Shown here: piece by piece, positions 24,084-32,603 of the stretch
Layout: every line of letters begins with the position of its first letter
How positions within the stretch are numbered: position 1 is the stretch's first letter
Origin: Siminovitchia acidinfaciens
GTDB taxonomy: Bacteria > Bacillota > Bacilli > Bacillales > Bacillaceae_C
Direction: 5' to 3'
Length of the DNA: 64,000 bases
NCBI RefSeq assembly: GCF_003605385.1
Contig: NZ_QYTV02000004.1
Location: forward strand, 310,001-374,000
Position numbers and translations under genes: made by a program
Notes under the pieces: generated by a model
Told to the model about the DNA's origin: nothing
Database searches by the model: none
What the model saw: only the letters and a program-made list of their open reading frames with translations

Positions 24084-25013
24084 TTAGCTTTTTACCTCAT
24101 CTTTAAGCTCAATTCCGTAGTTTACGAGAACTTCACGAAGCTCTTTTTGCAAGGCTTCGGATGGGATATCCATCGGCTTGCGCAATACTGGCTTGATTTT
24201 GCCCATCATGCCAAGTGCTGCTTTTGCAACAGCCGGGTTTGTATCTTTAAATAGAACATCATTAAGGTCCATCATTTCAAAGTGCATGTCTTGTGCACGT
24301 TTTACATCTCCTTCTGCCCAAGCTTCGTAGATTTCAGCAACAGGTCCTGGAGCAACGTTGGATGTGGCACTGATGTGACCTGCACCGCCGATTGCAAGCA
24401 TCGGATAGCAAAGCAGTTCGATTCCGGAATACAGGTTGAAGTCACGGCCGACTTTCAAGAGCACGCGGTTTACGTGTTCGAAGTCTTTGTTCGCTTCTTT
24501 GATTCCGATGATGTTCGGGCAGTCTTCCGCAAGGCGTTTGATTGTTTCCACCTCAAGGTTCACTGCAGTCCTTCCTGGGATGTTATATAGGATGATAGGA
24601 ATATCAACTGAATCAGCGACTGTCTTGAAATGCTTGTAGAGCGCGTGCTGGTTCGGTCTGTTGTAATAAGGAACGATAACCATTGCTCCGTCTGCACCCA
24701 TTTCCTGTGCAGCTTTTGTCATTCTCATCGTTTCATTGTGGTTAGTGGATCCAGTTCCAGGTACAAATGGAACACGGCCTGCGACCGCTTTCATTGCAGT
24801 CTCCATAACAGTCAGTCTTTCTTCAACAGTCAAAGAGCTCGGCTCACCGCTTGTTCCAGTAACAGAGATTCCATGGCTTCCGCTTTCAATCTGCCAGTCA
24901 ATCAGACTTTTAAACGTTTCCAAGTCAAGGCTTTCGTCCTCATTAAATGGAGTTACAACCGGAGCGATCGAACCTTTGAGTCTTTCTTTAGCTTCTTTGT
25001 AGTTGTACGACAT
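24084..25013 (-). CDS. DapA-superfamily aldolase (candidate hydratase-aldolase of the hpa pathway)
   Basis: This 309-residue class I aldolase has the dihydrodipicolinate synthase/N-acetylneuraminate lyase fold. The Schiff-base lysine is K172 in GIKEAN, the proton-relay tyrosine is Y143 in YNIPGRT with R148, and the substrate loop is GTSGEPSS (T54, S55, where DapA has TT). YYNRP carries Y116/Y117. As first gene of the hpa transcript it probably cleaves the 4-hydroxy-2-oxo acid to pyruvate and succinic semialdehyde, or hydrates and cleaves the enoate as NahE does. This role is inferred from position; sequence alone would give DapA. The start is the ATG at 25013 behind GGAGGATTTTGAAT. Confidence 0.85.
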   Translation of the reverse strand: MSYNYKEAKERLKGSIAPVVTPFNEDESLDLETFKSLIDWQIESGSHGISVTGTSGEPSSLTVEERLTVMETAMKAVAGRVPFVPGTGSTNHNETMRMTKAAQEMGADGAMVIVPYYNRPNQHALYKHFKTVADSVDIPIILYNIPGRTAVNLEVETIKRLAEDCPNIIGIKEANKDFEHVNRVLLKVGRDFNLYSGIELLCYPMLAIGGAGHISATSNVAPGPVAEIYEAWAEGDVKRAQDMHFEMMDLNDVLFKDTNPAVAKAALGMMGKIKPVLRKPMDIPSEALQKELREVLVNYGIELKDEVKS

Positions 25014-25073
25014 ATTCAAAATCCTCCTATATAAAAATTATTTTGAATGCTGATTAATTTTCTGAACACTTAA

Positions 25074-25102
25074 ATCATATATGATTCCATATATTATGTC
25101 AA
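25074..25102 (-). promoter_or_regulatory. hpa operon promoter with TCATATATGA operator
   Basis: TTGACA at 25102-25097, a 17-bp spacer and TATGAT at 25079-25074 form a strong sigma-A promoter. The palindrome AATCATATATGATT covers the -10 box, so a bound repressor would block polymerase. Confidence 0.75.
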
Positions 25103-25124
25103 ACACTTTTATAAAAAATAATTT

Positions 25125-25138
25125 GGTAACCGCTTACA
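25125..25138 (-). promoter_or_regulatory. Candidate cre site upstream of hpa promoter
   Basis: TGTAAGCGGTTACC on the minus strand matches the CcpA consensus except at the last base. It lies about 25 bp upstream of the -35 box. Confidence 0.45.
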
Positions 25139-25154
25139 TTGTTGGTATAAAAGT

Positions 25155-25183
25155 AAGAAACAGCTTACCGTGTTCTGTTTCTT
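25155..25183 (-). terminator. Terminator of the second GntR gene
   Basis: AAGAAACAG and CTGTTTCTT form a nine-pair stem overlapping the regulator's stop codon, followed by ACTTTT on the minus strand. Confidence 0.65.
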
Positions 25184-25856
25184 AACTTTCTGAGGTATTT
25201 TCCAATTTCATAGAACGGCGTCTTTCAAAGTCTTCCGCTGTACGAAGCTTATGCATGCGGACTAATTCCTCAATTTTTTGTGGGTCTGCTTTTTTCTCAA
25301 GCAATGAGATAATTTCCTCGTGCTCCTTGATGGATTCTTTCACCCTTACAGAGTAAAGCGTCGATCCGATTCCCCTGATGGAATCCAGGCGTTTCCATAA
25401 ATTCTGGATGTTTTCAATCAGTACCCTGTTTGTGCTTTCTTCATAAATGATTTGGTGGAATTCTACGTTCAACTTTGCAAACGCAATGATATCAAAATCC
25501 TCCAAAGCCTCCTTCATCTGTTTATTTTTTTCTTTCAGCTTCATGATTTTGGCTGCGGGAAATTTTTGTGAGCAGGACGCCACCGCATATCCCTCAAGCA
25601 CTGCAAGAACCTGAAGGTTCTCGTAATACTCAGACTCGTTGATAGGTGCAACAACAGGTCCGATGTTGTGCTTGTATTCGATCAGTCCCTCTGCTTCCAG
25701 CTGGCGTATCGCTTCCCTGATCGGAATCGAGCTCGTTTCCAATTCCCTTGCCAGTTGATCAATTACAAGCCTTTGGCCGGGTACATACACCTTCTCTACA
25801 ATCCTTGACTTAATAATCCGATAGGCTCTTTGTTGTTTATTTTCTTTAATCATCAT
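25182..25856 (-). CDS. GntR family regulator of the hpa genes, FadR/FCD type
   Basis: The protein has 224 residues from the ATG at 25856. The winged helix contains the recognition segment LETSSIPIREAIRQLEAEGL, and the FCD domain has the ligand-pocket region KLNVEFHQIIYEE. It sits directly upstream of the hpa operon. The palindrome TCATATATGA lies in its own promoter, the hpa promoter and the symporter promoter, which is the basis for proposing it as the hpa repressor with a pathway aromatic as inducer. The ATG is only six bases after the -10 box, so the mRNA may be leaderless. A longer frame to 25940 runs through the promoter and the preceding gene's terminator and was rejected. Confidence 0.85.
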   Translation of the reverse strand: MMIKENKQQRAYRIIKSRIVEKVYVPGQRLVIDQLARELETSSIPIREAIRQLEAEGLIEYKHNIGPVVAPINESEYYENLQVLAVLEGYAVASCSQKFPAAKIMKLKEKNKQMKEALEDFDIIAFAKLNVEFHQIIYEESTNRVLIENIQNLWKRLDSIRGIGSTLYSVRVKESIKEHEEIISLLEKKADPQKIEELVRMHKLRTAEDFERRRSMKLENTSES

Positions 25857-25862
25857 ACTTTT

Positions 25863-25891
25863 ATCATATTTAAAATCATATATGAAGTCAA
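25863..25891 (-). promoter_or_regulatory. Promoter and operator of the second GntR gene
   Basis: TTGACT at 25891-25886, a 17-bp spacer and TATGAT at 25868-25863. The palindrome TCATATATGA abuts the -35 box inside the spacer (25885-25876). Confidence 0.7.
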
Positions 25892-25904
25892 TAGGAAGGG
25901 AGTC

Positions 25905-25934
25905 AAAAAAAAGCGCCCATCCAGGCGCCCTTTT
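25905..25934 (-). terminator. Terminator of the CNNM/CorC-type gene
   Basis: On the minus strand GCGCC and GGCGC pair around TGGATG and run into eight T residues, directly after the stop codon at 25937. Confidence 0.8.
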
Positions 25935-25936
25935 CA

Positions 25937-27280
25937 TCAATCTTCATTATTTTGTTCTTCCGTCTCTGCTTCCACTTTTTCCTTGCCTTCTTTGAATACT
26001 TCAATAAAGTGGATTTGGTGCCCGTCCGATTCCGTGACTGTAAAGGCGAAGCCGTCTGAATAAAGGGTTTCTCCTTCGGCCACATCGAATTTTTTCGATA
26101 AAATCCATCCGCCCAGTGTATCTACATCTTCATCAGAAAGATGCGTTCCGAGCAGATCATTGACATCCGGTATGAGTACCTTACCGCTGAATGAGAAATG
26201 GTTCTCACCCAATTTTGTGATGTCTTCGACTTCGTCAGTATCGAACTCATCCCTAATCTCTCCAACAATCTCTTCTACAATATCTTCCACGGTGACAAGA
26301 CCGGATGTGCCGCCATACTCATCAAGCAAGATAGCCATATGCGTATGTTCTTTTTGCATTTTTAAAAGCAAATCGCGGATTGGAATCGTTTCGATCACAT
26401 GAATGACTGGCTTAATAAATGAGGAAATTTCAAGTTCTGTTTCAGAATCTCCGCTTTTAATCTGCTCCAGCAATATATCTTTTATATTAATCAAACCTAT
26501 GATATTATCTTTGTCGCCTTCGTAAATCGGATAACGCGTAAATTTAACATCCTTGATCACGTCAACCCAGTCTTTGATTTCTTCATCGGTTGCAAATGAC
26601 ACCATTTCTGTCCGCGGCACCATGATCTCTTTGGCAACGCGGTTATCGAATTTAAAAATGTTCGTTACATATGTCAGCTCTGTCTGGTTGATTTCACCGC
26701 TTTTAAAACTTTCTGAAAGTATGATTCTCAACTCTTCTTCTGAGTGTGAAACCTCGTGCTCTGAGACTGAGTGAAGACCAAAAATTCTAACAAGCAGGCG
26801 TGCTGAACCGTTCAGCGCCCAGATGAAAGGGAACATGATTTTGTAAAACCAGATAAGCGGCTTTGCCGTGAGCAGTGAGACCGACTCCGCTTTTTGGATA
26901 GCCACGGTTTTTGGTGCAAGCTCCCCCACCACCACGTGTAAAAAAGTGATGATTAAAAATGTGATGGTGATTGAAAGGATATGGCTTACTGCGGCCCCAA
27001 CCCCGTATTTGTCAAATAAAGGATCGAGCAGCGATTTAATCGCGGGTTCACCCAGCCACCCGATTCCCAAGGCTGTAATTGTGATGCCTAGCTGGCATGC
27101 GGACAAATATTCATCCATATGTGTGATGACATGTTTTACTGCCTTGGCAGCCGGCTTTCCTTCTTCAATCAGCTGATCCACACGTGTACTTCTGATTTTT
27201 ACAATGGCAAATTCCGCTGCGACGAAAAATGCAGTCAATGCGATTAATATTGCGATTAAGAGTAAACTGGCAACGTCCAA
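25937..27280 (-). CDS. CNNM/CorC-type (HlyC-like) membrane protein with CBS pair
   Basis: The protein has 447 residues. An N-terminal DUF21 membrane domain (about residues 1-185, four helices, opening [25 protein letters not shown]) is followed by two CBS motifs (VPRTEMVSF...[20 protein letters not shown] and [11 protein letters not shown]...[20 protein letters not shown]). A C-terminal CorC/HlyC domain ends in an acidic tail. Members act in Mg2+ export or cation homeostasis; calling it a hemolysin is historical. The start is a TTG at 27280. Its ribosome site is inside a perfect hairpin (see the next entry). Confidence 0.9.
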   Translation of the reverse strand: MDVASLLLIAILIALTAFFVAAEFAIVKIRSTRVDQLIEEGKPAAKAVKHVITHMDEYLSACQLGITITALGIGWLGEPAIKSLLDPLFDKYGVGAAVSHILSITITFLIITFLHVVVGELAPKTVAIQKAESVSLLTAKPLIWFYKIMFPFIWALNGSARLLVRIFGLHSVSEHEVSHSEEELRIILSESFKSGEINQTELTYVTNIFKFDNRVAKEIMVPRTEMVSFATDEEIKDWVDVIKDVKFTRYPIYEGDKDNIIGLINIKDILLEQIKSGDSETELEISSFIKPVIHVIETIPIRDLLLKMQKEHTHMAILLDEYGGTSGLVTVEDIVEEIVGEIRDEFDTDEVEDITKLGENHFSFSGKVLIPDVNDLLGTHLSDEDVDTLGGWILSKKFDVAEGETLYSDGFAFTVTESDGHQIHFIEVFKEGKEKVEAETEEQNNED

Positions 27281-27315
27281 ATAGTTCGCCTTTCAAAGAA
27301 AGGCGTACACCTCCC
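27281..27315 (-). promoter_or_regulatory. Hairpin in the translation start region of the CNNM/CorC-type gene
   Basis: On the minus strand GGGAGGTG is followed by the perfect stem CGCCTTTC-TTT-GAAAGGCG (27305-27287), then AACTAT and the TTG start. The 3' arm contains the nearer Shine-Dalgarno-like GAAAGG. When folded, the upstream GGGAGG would come to about ten bases from the start; when open, the inner site is exposed. Confidence 0.55.
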
Positions 27316-27554
27316 GAATTTTATGTTTGCCTGTCCGGGAATTGTCCGAACACACTTTTATTAAAACATTATACTATACGATTTCCCAAGTTCATAACGT
27401 AAATAGTGGATAAATTTTTTAAGACCTGTAGTAATCCCTTTTAAAAGCCCGTCTATTTATTGTGGACAAGGTACAAAGACTTCTTAACATGTTTTCTTTT
27501 TTGAGTATAAAATGTAAAATTAGTCTATTGATAGAAAGAGAGGATTTTATAAAA

Positions 27555-28409
27555 ATGAGCATTTGGGAATTTATTGTCGCATTATTACTGGGACTTGTGG
27601 AAGGCTTGACCGAATTTGCCCCTGTTTCTTCAACCGGCCATATGATCATCGTGGATGATATTTTATTGAAGTCGGCAGAATTGCTAAAGTCGCAGGAAAT
27701 TGCCAATACGTTTAAAGTCGTCATCCAGCTCGGTTCCGTCATGGCGGCGGTCATCGTCTTCTGGTCACGGATTTTGGGCTTGTTCGGGATTCGTACCAAG
27801 AATGCCCCCGTTCCGGAAGAAGGCCATTCACGCCTGCGATTGACACACGTAATTATAGGCTTGATTCCAGCCATCATATTAGGCTTCGCATTGGAAGATT
27901 TCATCGATACATATTTGTTTTCAGTGGAGACCGTTTTGGTCGGCCTTGTGGGCGGTGCGATTTTGATGGCAGCGGCAGATTGGAAAGCAAGATCTGCTTC
28001 TTCGGCAAAGGAAAGAACAAGCCTTGATGACATTTCGATCAAGCAGGCTTTACTGATCGGCCTTTTTCAATGTATCGCCCTGTGGCCAGGATTCTCCCGT
28101 TCAGGCTCAACGATTTCGGGCGGTGTGCTGCTGGGAATGAAGTACCGCGCCGCAGCGGACTTCACCTTTATCATGGCAGTGCCGATCATGTTCGGAGCGA
28201 GCGCCGTCTCTTTATATAAAAAAATGGACCTGCTCACCGTTGATATCATTCCATTTTTCGTGGTTGGTTTCATCAGCGCCTTTATTTTCGCGTGGCTGTC
28301 CATTCGCTTCTTCCTGGCATTAATCAGCCGGATCAAGCTGCTTCCTTTTGCGATCTACCGCGTTGCACTTGCCGCTGTGATCTTGGTAATTTACATCAAC
28401 ATTAAATAA
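27555..28409 (+). CDS. uppP: Undecaprenyl-diphosphatase
   Basis: This 284-residue polytopic membrane phosphatase of the UppP/BacA family recycles undecaprenyl pyrophosphate for cell wall synthesis. The family motifs LGLVEGLTEFAPVSSTGHM and PGFSRSGSTISGGVLLGM hold the catalytic Glu, Ser and Arg. The start is the ATG at 27555 behind GAGAGGATTTTATAAAA. Upstream in-frame codons from 27462 lack a ribosome site. A terminator follows at 28429. Confidence 0.96.
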   Translation: MSIWEFIVALLLGLVEGLTEFAPVSSTGHMIIVDDILLKSAELLKSQEIANTFKVVIQLGSVMAAVIVFWSRILGLFGIRTKNAPVPEEGHSRLRLTHVIIGLIPAIILGFALEDFIDTYLFSVETVLVGLVGGAILMAAADWKARSASSAKERTSLDDISIKQALLIGLFQCIALWPGFSRSGSTISGGVLLGMKYRAAADFTFIMAVPIMFGASAVSLYKKMDLLTVDIIPFFVVGFISAFIFAWLSIRFFLALISRIKLLPFAIYRVALAAVILVIYINIK

Positions 28410-28428
28410 GGATTAGACATAGGAAAAT

Positions 28429-28457
28429 GCACAGCGGGCGGCCGCTGTGCATCTTTT
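28429..28457 (+). terminator. uppP terminator
   Basis: GCACAGCGG and CCGCTGTGC form the stem, with tail ATCTTTTATT. Confidence 0.8.
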
Positions 28458-28476
28458 ATTGGAGAGATGGTGGAGC

Positions 28477-28796
28477 TAATCAAACGTTTGTTTAAAATCT
28501 GGACGGGTTTTTGGGATTTCAAATTTTCCTTGATAGGACGCGCGTTTTCCCAACTAATTAAACGTTTGATTAAGAAAGACTTACCAGATAACTAATCAAC
28601 TTGGTTAATATTATGGGTTTGACGCAAGGTGATTCGGTTATGGACAGGAGAGTGCGCTTCTTACCAGCTAATCAAACGATTGATTTAAATTTGGACGGGT
28701 TTTCGAGACTTCAGATTTCCCCTGGTAGGACGCGCGTTTCCCCCACTATTCAAACGTTTGATTAAGAGAGACTAGCCAGATAACCAACCACTTGGT
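28477..28796. repeat. Duplicated element with AATCAAACGTTTGATT palindromes
   Basis: Two diverged units begin at 28477 and 28669 (offset 192 bp), each about 120 bp long. Each is bounded by palindromes close to TAATCAAACGTTTGATTA, at 28477-28494, 28555-28572, 28669-28687 and 28747-28764. Between them are shared blocks TGGACGGGTTTT and TAGGACGCGCGTTT, and after them AGACT, CCAGATAAC and ACTTGG. No reading frame is present. Confidence 0.85.
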
Positions 28797-28821
28797 ACTC
28801 ATCCGTCTTTTATCACGACTA

Positions 28822-29541
28822 CTATTTGCATGCCCCGAGCGGACACGTACTGCATGTCCCTTTTTCTTGCTTTCTTAACATGTATGATAAACAGCAGGTT
28901 TTCCGTGCTGCGCCAGCACCTTTTGAAAATGGATACAGAGGGTTTTCCCTATAGGGGCCGAACAGTTTGCCGGGCGCTTCATGAAAAAGATAAAGGTAAT
29001 CTGCTTTTGCACGAATATGAAGCTCCCCTACCATTAATTTTTCATATATCCAATGAATATATATGGCGATGTTTTCCCACATCACCTTTTCACTTAGCCG
29101 GGTCTGTTCTTTCAGTAATTGAACTAGAGGTGTAATGCAATGAGCAAACAAATCTTCTAGGACAGCCGCCCGCCACTCATTGCGGTCTTCACTGGGTTCT
29201 TGAACATCAACATCTCCGAGGAAAAAATCAGGAAGCCAAAGTTCAGCATTCGAATGATCAACCAATTTCAATTCCCGGAGGTCAACGTTTAACTTTTTGT
29301 CCAATACAGTCAGCGCATATAAATGAATGACAGCGTAAAAGCCCATTCTTTTAATTAAAAGGGAGCTGGTCACACATGCGTTTGGAGCTCCGATTCTACC
29401 GGTCAGCCAAGCCAAAAAATCAGGAAGCCGCTTCGGATCCAGCAGCGAAGCGTAGCCCACCGACTGGCCCGCATCTGCAACAGCAAGCCGGTATTCCATC
29501 AGTTTCTGAGTTTCTTGGTGACTAAGCCTGTTTTGCGACAT
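28822..29541 (-). CDS. fhuF: FhuF-like ferric siderophore reductase
   Basis: The 239-residue protein has the C-terminal FhuF iron-sulfur motif [18 protein letters not shown]: adjacent cysteines, then C-x2-C. In the family this holds a 2Fe-2S cluster that reduces ferric iron from hydroxamate siderophores in the cytoplasm. The ATG follows GAGGGACATCC and lies inside the end of the ATPase gene (20-bp overlap). As last gene of the siderophore uptake run its role is iron release after import. Confidence 0.85.
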   Translation of the reverse strand: MSQNRLSHQETQKLMEYRLAVADAGQSVGYASLLDPKRLPDFLAWLTGRIGAPNACVTSSLLIKRMGFYAVIHLYALTVLDKKLNVDLRELKLVDHSNAELWLPDFFLGDVDVQEPSEDRNEWRAAVLEDLFAHCITPLVQLLKEQTRLSEKVMWENIAIYIHWIYEKLMVGELHIRAKADYLYLFHEAPGKLFGPYRENPLYPFSKGAGAARKTCCLSYMLRKQEKGTCSTCPLGACK

Positions 29542-30355
29542 GGATGTCCCTCTTTTTTATAATGCACCGGCCTTTACCATACGGAATGCAAAGTGGTGTC
29601 CCAAATAGCGGATCGACTGTCACTTCACAGTTCATGGCAAAGACATCTTGGACGAGCTTGCAGTTGACAACTGCTTCTGGTCTTCCCTGCGCATAGACTT
29701 TTTGGTCCCGAATGGCCACGATATTATGTGCGTACCTGCACGCTAAATTCAAGTCATGCAGCACCATTACAACCGTTCTGCCTTCTTTTTCATTTAAATC
29801 GAAAAGCAGATCCAATATCTCTATTTGGTGAGTCATATCCAAGTAGGTTGTGGGTTCATCCAGTAATAGGATATCCGTATCCTGTGCCAAGGTCATGGCA
29901 ATCCACGCCCGCTGCCTCTGTCCTCCGGATAGTTCATCCACCGGGCGGTCCATAAAATCAAGCATTCCAGTTGCTTCCAATGCCTTCTTCACAATGGCTT
30001 CATCCTCTTTTGACCACTGCTTCAGCCATGTTTGATAAGGGTAGCGGCCCTGTTTAACAAGCTGCAGGACAGACAGTCCTTCCGGGGCAGTCGGTGATTG
30101 CGGCAAAATGGCCATCCGCTTTGCCACTTCCTTCGTCGGCAGTTTAGCGATGTCTTTTCCAGCTAAAAGGACAGACCCTCCCTTTGGCTTCAGCAGCCTA
30201 GCAATTGAACGCAGCAAAGTGGATTTTCCGCACCCATTTGCCCCGATAAAAACTGTGATTTCACCCTTGGGAATCGTCAAATTCAGTTCGTCGATAATGA
30301 TTCTATCACCGTATGATAATGTGAGAGAGTCTGTTTGAATCGTCTCCATCTCCAC
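29522..30355 (-). CDS. Iron-siderophore ABC transporter ATP-binding protein
   Basis: FecE/FhuC-type ATPase of about 277 residues. The Walker A is [11 protein letters not shown], the signature motif [13 protein letters not shown], the Walker [14 protein letters not shown], and the switch His is in VLHDLN. It energises the FecCD-type permease pair. The preferred start is the GTG at 30355, six bases after AAAGGGG. An ATG at 30373 overlaps the permease stop codon (ATGA) and would add six residues but lacks a ribosome site. It overlaps fhuF by 20 bp. Confidence 0.93.
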   Translation of the reverse strand: MEMETIQTDSLTLSYGDRIIIDELNLTIPKGEITVFIGANGCGKSTLLRSIARLLKPKGGSVLLAGKDIAKLPTKEVAKRMAILPQSPTAPEGLSVLQLVKQGRYPYQTWLKQWSKEDEAIVKKALEATGMLDFMDRPVDELSGGQRQRAWIAMTLAQDTDILLLDEPTTYLDMTHQIEILDLLFDLNEKEGRTVVMVLHDLNLACRYAHNIVAIRDQKVYAQGRPEAVVNCKLVQDVFAMNCEVTVDPLFGTPLCIPYGKGRCIIKKRDIHVAKQA

Positions 30356-30369
30356 AATCGGCCCCTTTA

Positions 30370-31425
30370 TCATGAATTTCTTGTTTTGAATAAAAGATAG
30401 ATGAAATACGGCGCTCCAATGGCAGCTGTAAAAACACCTGCCGGAACTTCCAATGGCAAAAACAGCGTACGGCCGATGATATCTGCGAGAAGTACGAGAA
30501 TGCCGCCGATCAAAGCAGATGCCGGAAGCAAAGCCCCGTATGTCGAACCAACAAGCCTTCTTGCCATATGCGGTGCCATCAGCCCGACAAACCCGATACC
30601 GCCTGCAAAAGCTACGGCTGCTCCAACAAGCGCTGTACTAATTACAAGGAGGAAAAAACGCTGCTTTTGAACCCGGCTGCCCAACCCTATTGCCAGTTCA
30701 TCACCTAGTTCTTGTACGTTAATCTTTCTTGCTGAAAATACCGCCAAGAGCAGCAAAAGCACAGCCCAAGGCACAAGTGTCTGCACGTTATTCCAATTCG
30801 ATCCATTGACACTTCCTGTAATCCATATGTTAGCCTGAGCCGCTCTATGAATCGGTCCCATGATCATGAGAAAAGTGGTGATTGCCTTTGTGAGAGCGGC
30901 GATACCGATTCCAATCAGGACCATCCGGATCGGGGACACTCCCCCACGCCAAGCTAATATATATACGAGCAAAGCAGTCAGGAAAGCTCCGATGAAAGCA
31001 GCCAGCGGCAGCCAGTCTACACTGACTGTCAGTACATTATCTGAATTGCTGAATACGGTAAGGAAGCCGACAACAGCAGCGCTTGCCCCCCCTGTAATGC
31101 CAATGATGTCAGAGGAGGCCAGTGGATTCCGGATCATCCCCTGCAGAATCCCACCTGCTGCAGCTAACGCCATGCCAACAAATACCGCAATGATCGTTCT
31201 TGGCAAGCGAAAGTCGATGACAACGAGACGGTCCAAATCCGAGCCGCTTCCTGCAAAAACCTTCAGGACGTTCACGGGATTGATTTTTACATCGCCAAGA
31301 CCAGTGCTTGCGATAATAGCAGCAAGTTGCAGTCCCAAAAGTACGAAAATCACAGCTGTTGCCCTTTGATCAATTAAAACTGAAAGTCTCTCCTTGAATA
31401 GGCGCACGCTTTGGTACTTTTTCAT
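30370..31425 (-). CDS. Iron-siderophore ABC transporter permease (FecCD family)
   Basis: The 351-residue protein has about nine or ten membrane helices. FecCD motifs include [31 protein letters not shown] and the cytoplasmic coupling region [18 protein letters not shown]. It pairs with the permease encoded just upstream; their genes overlap by four bases. Confidence 0.93.
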   Translation of the reverse strand: MKKYQSVRLFKERLSVLIDQRATAVIFVLLGLQLAAIIASTGLGDVKINPVNVLKVFAGSGSDLDRLVVIDFRLPRTIIAVFVGMALAAAGGILQGMIRNPLASSDIIGITGGASAAVVGFLTVFSNSDNVLTVSVDWLPLAAFIGAFLTALLVYILAWRGGVSPIRMVLIGIGIAALTKAITTFLMIMGPIHRAAQANIWITGSVNGSNWNNVQTLVPWAVLLLLLAVFSARKINVQELGDELAIGLGSRVQKQRFFLLVISTALVGAAVAFAGGIGFVGLMAPHMARRLVGSTYGALLPASALIGGILVLLADIIGRTLFLPLEVPAGVFTAAIGAPYFIYLLFKTRNS

Positions 31426-32426
31426 GATTGGTTGAACCCCTTTCTCGCAATATATATGAAAAAGGGAGTTCCGATAACGGCTGTCATTACTCCAACAGGC
31501 ACTTCCTGCGGCATGAGCGCGTATCTGGCTCCAATGTCGGCGGCAACAAGCAAAATACCTCCCAATAATCCTGAAAAGGGAATCAGCCAGCGATGGTCGA
31601 AACCGATGAGCTTTCGCGCCAAATGGGGGATGATAATACCTATGAAGCCGATTGGTCCGGCCACAGCCACAGCGCTTCCCGCCAAAATGATCACTATTAA
31701 GCCCGCTGTCAGTTTAACCACGTTCGTTTTCAACCCCAGCCCTTTCGCGACATCTTCCCCCATTGCCAAGATATTCATTTTAGGCGCCAAAAGAAGAGCA
31801 AGCAGGAAACCGATGAGCATGTAAGGGAGCACAGAGACTAGCATGTCCATTTTTCTCCCTGCTACTGAACCGGCAAGCCAAAAGAGCACCTGTTCCAAAG
31901 CTGCCTCATTCATAACAAGTAAACCCTGGGTACTTGAGGAGAAAAGAGCAGCCATGGCAGCTCCGGCCAACGTCAGTTTCATAGGCGTCAGCCCTTCTCT
32001 GCCGACTGAACCGATCGTATATACGGTAAAAGCGGCGACCGCGGCTCCCAGGAAAGATATCCAAGCAAATGATTGCAGTCCAGTGATTTTTAATAGAGTT
32101 ACAGCAACGACTACTGCGAATCCTGCCCCCGCGTTGATTCCCAATATGCTCGGTGAAGCAAGCGGATTTTTCGTCAGTGTCTGCGCGAGCACTCCCGCGA
32201 TGGCAAGGCACGCCCCTACCGCCGCAGCAATCAGAGCCCTTGGCAGTCGGACCGACTGGATCACGATATGTTCGTTGGAACCGTTAAAGTCCCTGAAGGC
32301 ATCCAGCGCCGTTTGTATAGATGTATCTGTATAGCCAAAAACAATGCTCATTCCCATCAGCACTACCAGTGCCAGCACACCGCCTAATAGGAAGAGGGTT
32401 TTTATTCCTTTTTCTTTTGTCAGCAT
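31422..32426 (-). CDS. Iron-siderophore ABC transporter permease (FecCD family)
   Basis: The protein has 334 residues from the ATG at 32426. FecCD blocks are RLPRALIAAAVGACLAIAGVLAQTLTKNPLA and GPIGFIGIIIPHLARKLIG. A longer in-frame start at 32498 would fall on the -35 box and next to the Fur box, so the shorter start is used, although its ribosome site (AGAAAGG) is rather far, about 13 bases. It is divergent from the binding-protein gene, and both promoters carry Fur boxes. Confidence 0.9.
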   Translation of the reverse strand: MLTKEKGIKTLFLLGGVLALVVLMGMSIVFGYTDTSIQTALDAFRDFNGSNEHIVIQSVRLPRALIAAAVGACLAIAGVLAQTLTKNPLASPSILGINAGAGFAVVVAVTLLKITGLQSFAWISFLGAAVAAFTVYTIGSVGREGLTPMKLTLAGAAMAALFSSSTQGLLVMNEAALEQVLFWLAGSVAGRKMDMLVSVLPYMLIGFLLALLLAPKMNILAMGEDVAKGLGLKTNVVKLTAGLIVIILAGSAVAVAGPIGFIGIIIPHLARKLIGFDHRWLIPFSGLLGGILLVAADIGARYALMPQEVPVGVMTAVIGTPFFIYIARKGFNQS

Positions 32427-32469
32427 TCTTGAAAAATACCTTTCTGTGACACTTCTTCTTTTAAATTTT

Positions 32470-32586
32470 AGTTTATGGGAAGCCGGTGGTGAAGTCAATG
32501 ACTTTGATAATCATTTTCAATTAGTTGTTGACAAAGTTATATACCAGCTTTTATGATAAAAGTGCACTAATTGAAAACCATTATCA
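32470..32586. promoter_or_regulatory. Divergent Fur-controlled promoters of the siderophore uptake locus
   Basis: Minus promoter: TTGACT at 32498-32493, 17 bp, TAAACT at 32475-32470, preceded by the Fur box TGATAATCATTTTCA (32505-32519). Plus promoter: TTGACA at 32528-32533, 18 bp, TATGAT at 32552-32557, followed by the Fur box TGAAAACCATTATCA (32572-32586). Both boxes match the 7-1-7 consensus with one to two mismatches per arm. Iron repression is expected. Confidence 0.85.
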
Positions 32587-32603
32587 TTATCAGGAGGAGA
32601 ACA

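Noticed and set aside
25857-25940. N-terminal extension of the second GntR regulator
   Set aside because: It would include the promoter, the operator and the terminator of the preceding gene.
32536-32546. GTTATATACCA near the siderophore binding-protein promoter
   Set aside because: It is within the spacer of a Fur-controlled promoter, far from the catabolic locus, and a poor palindrome.
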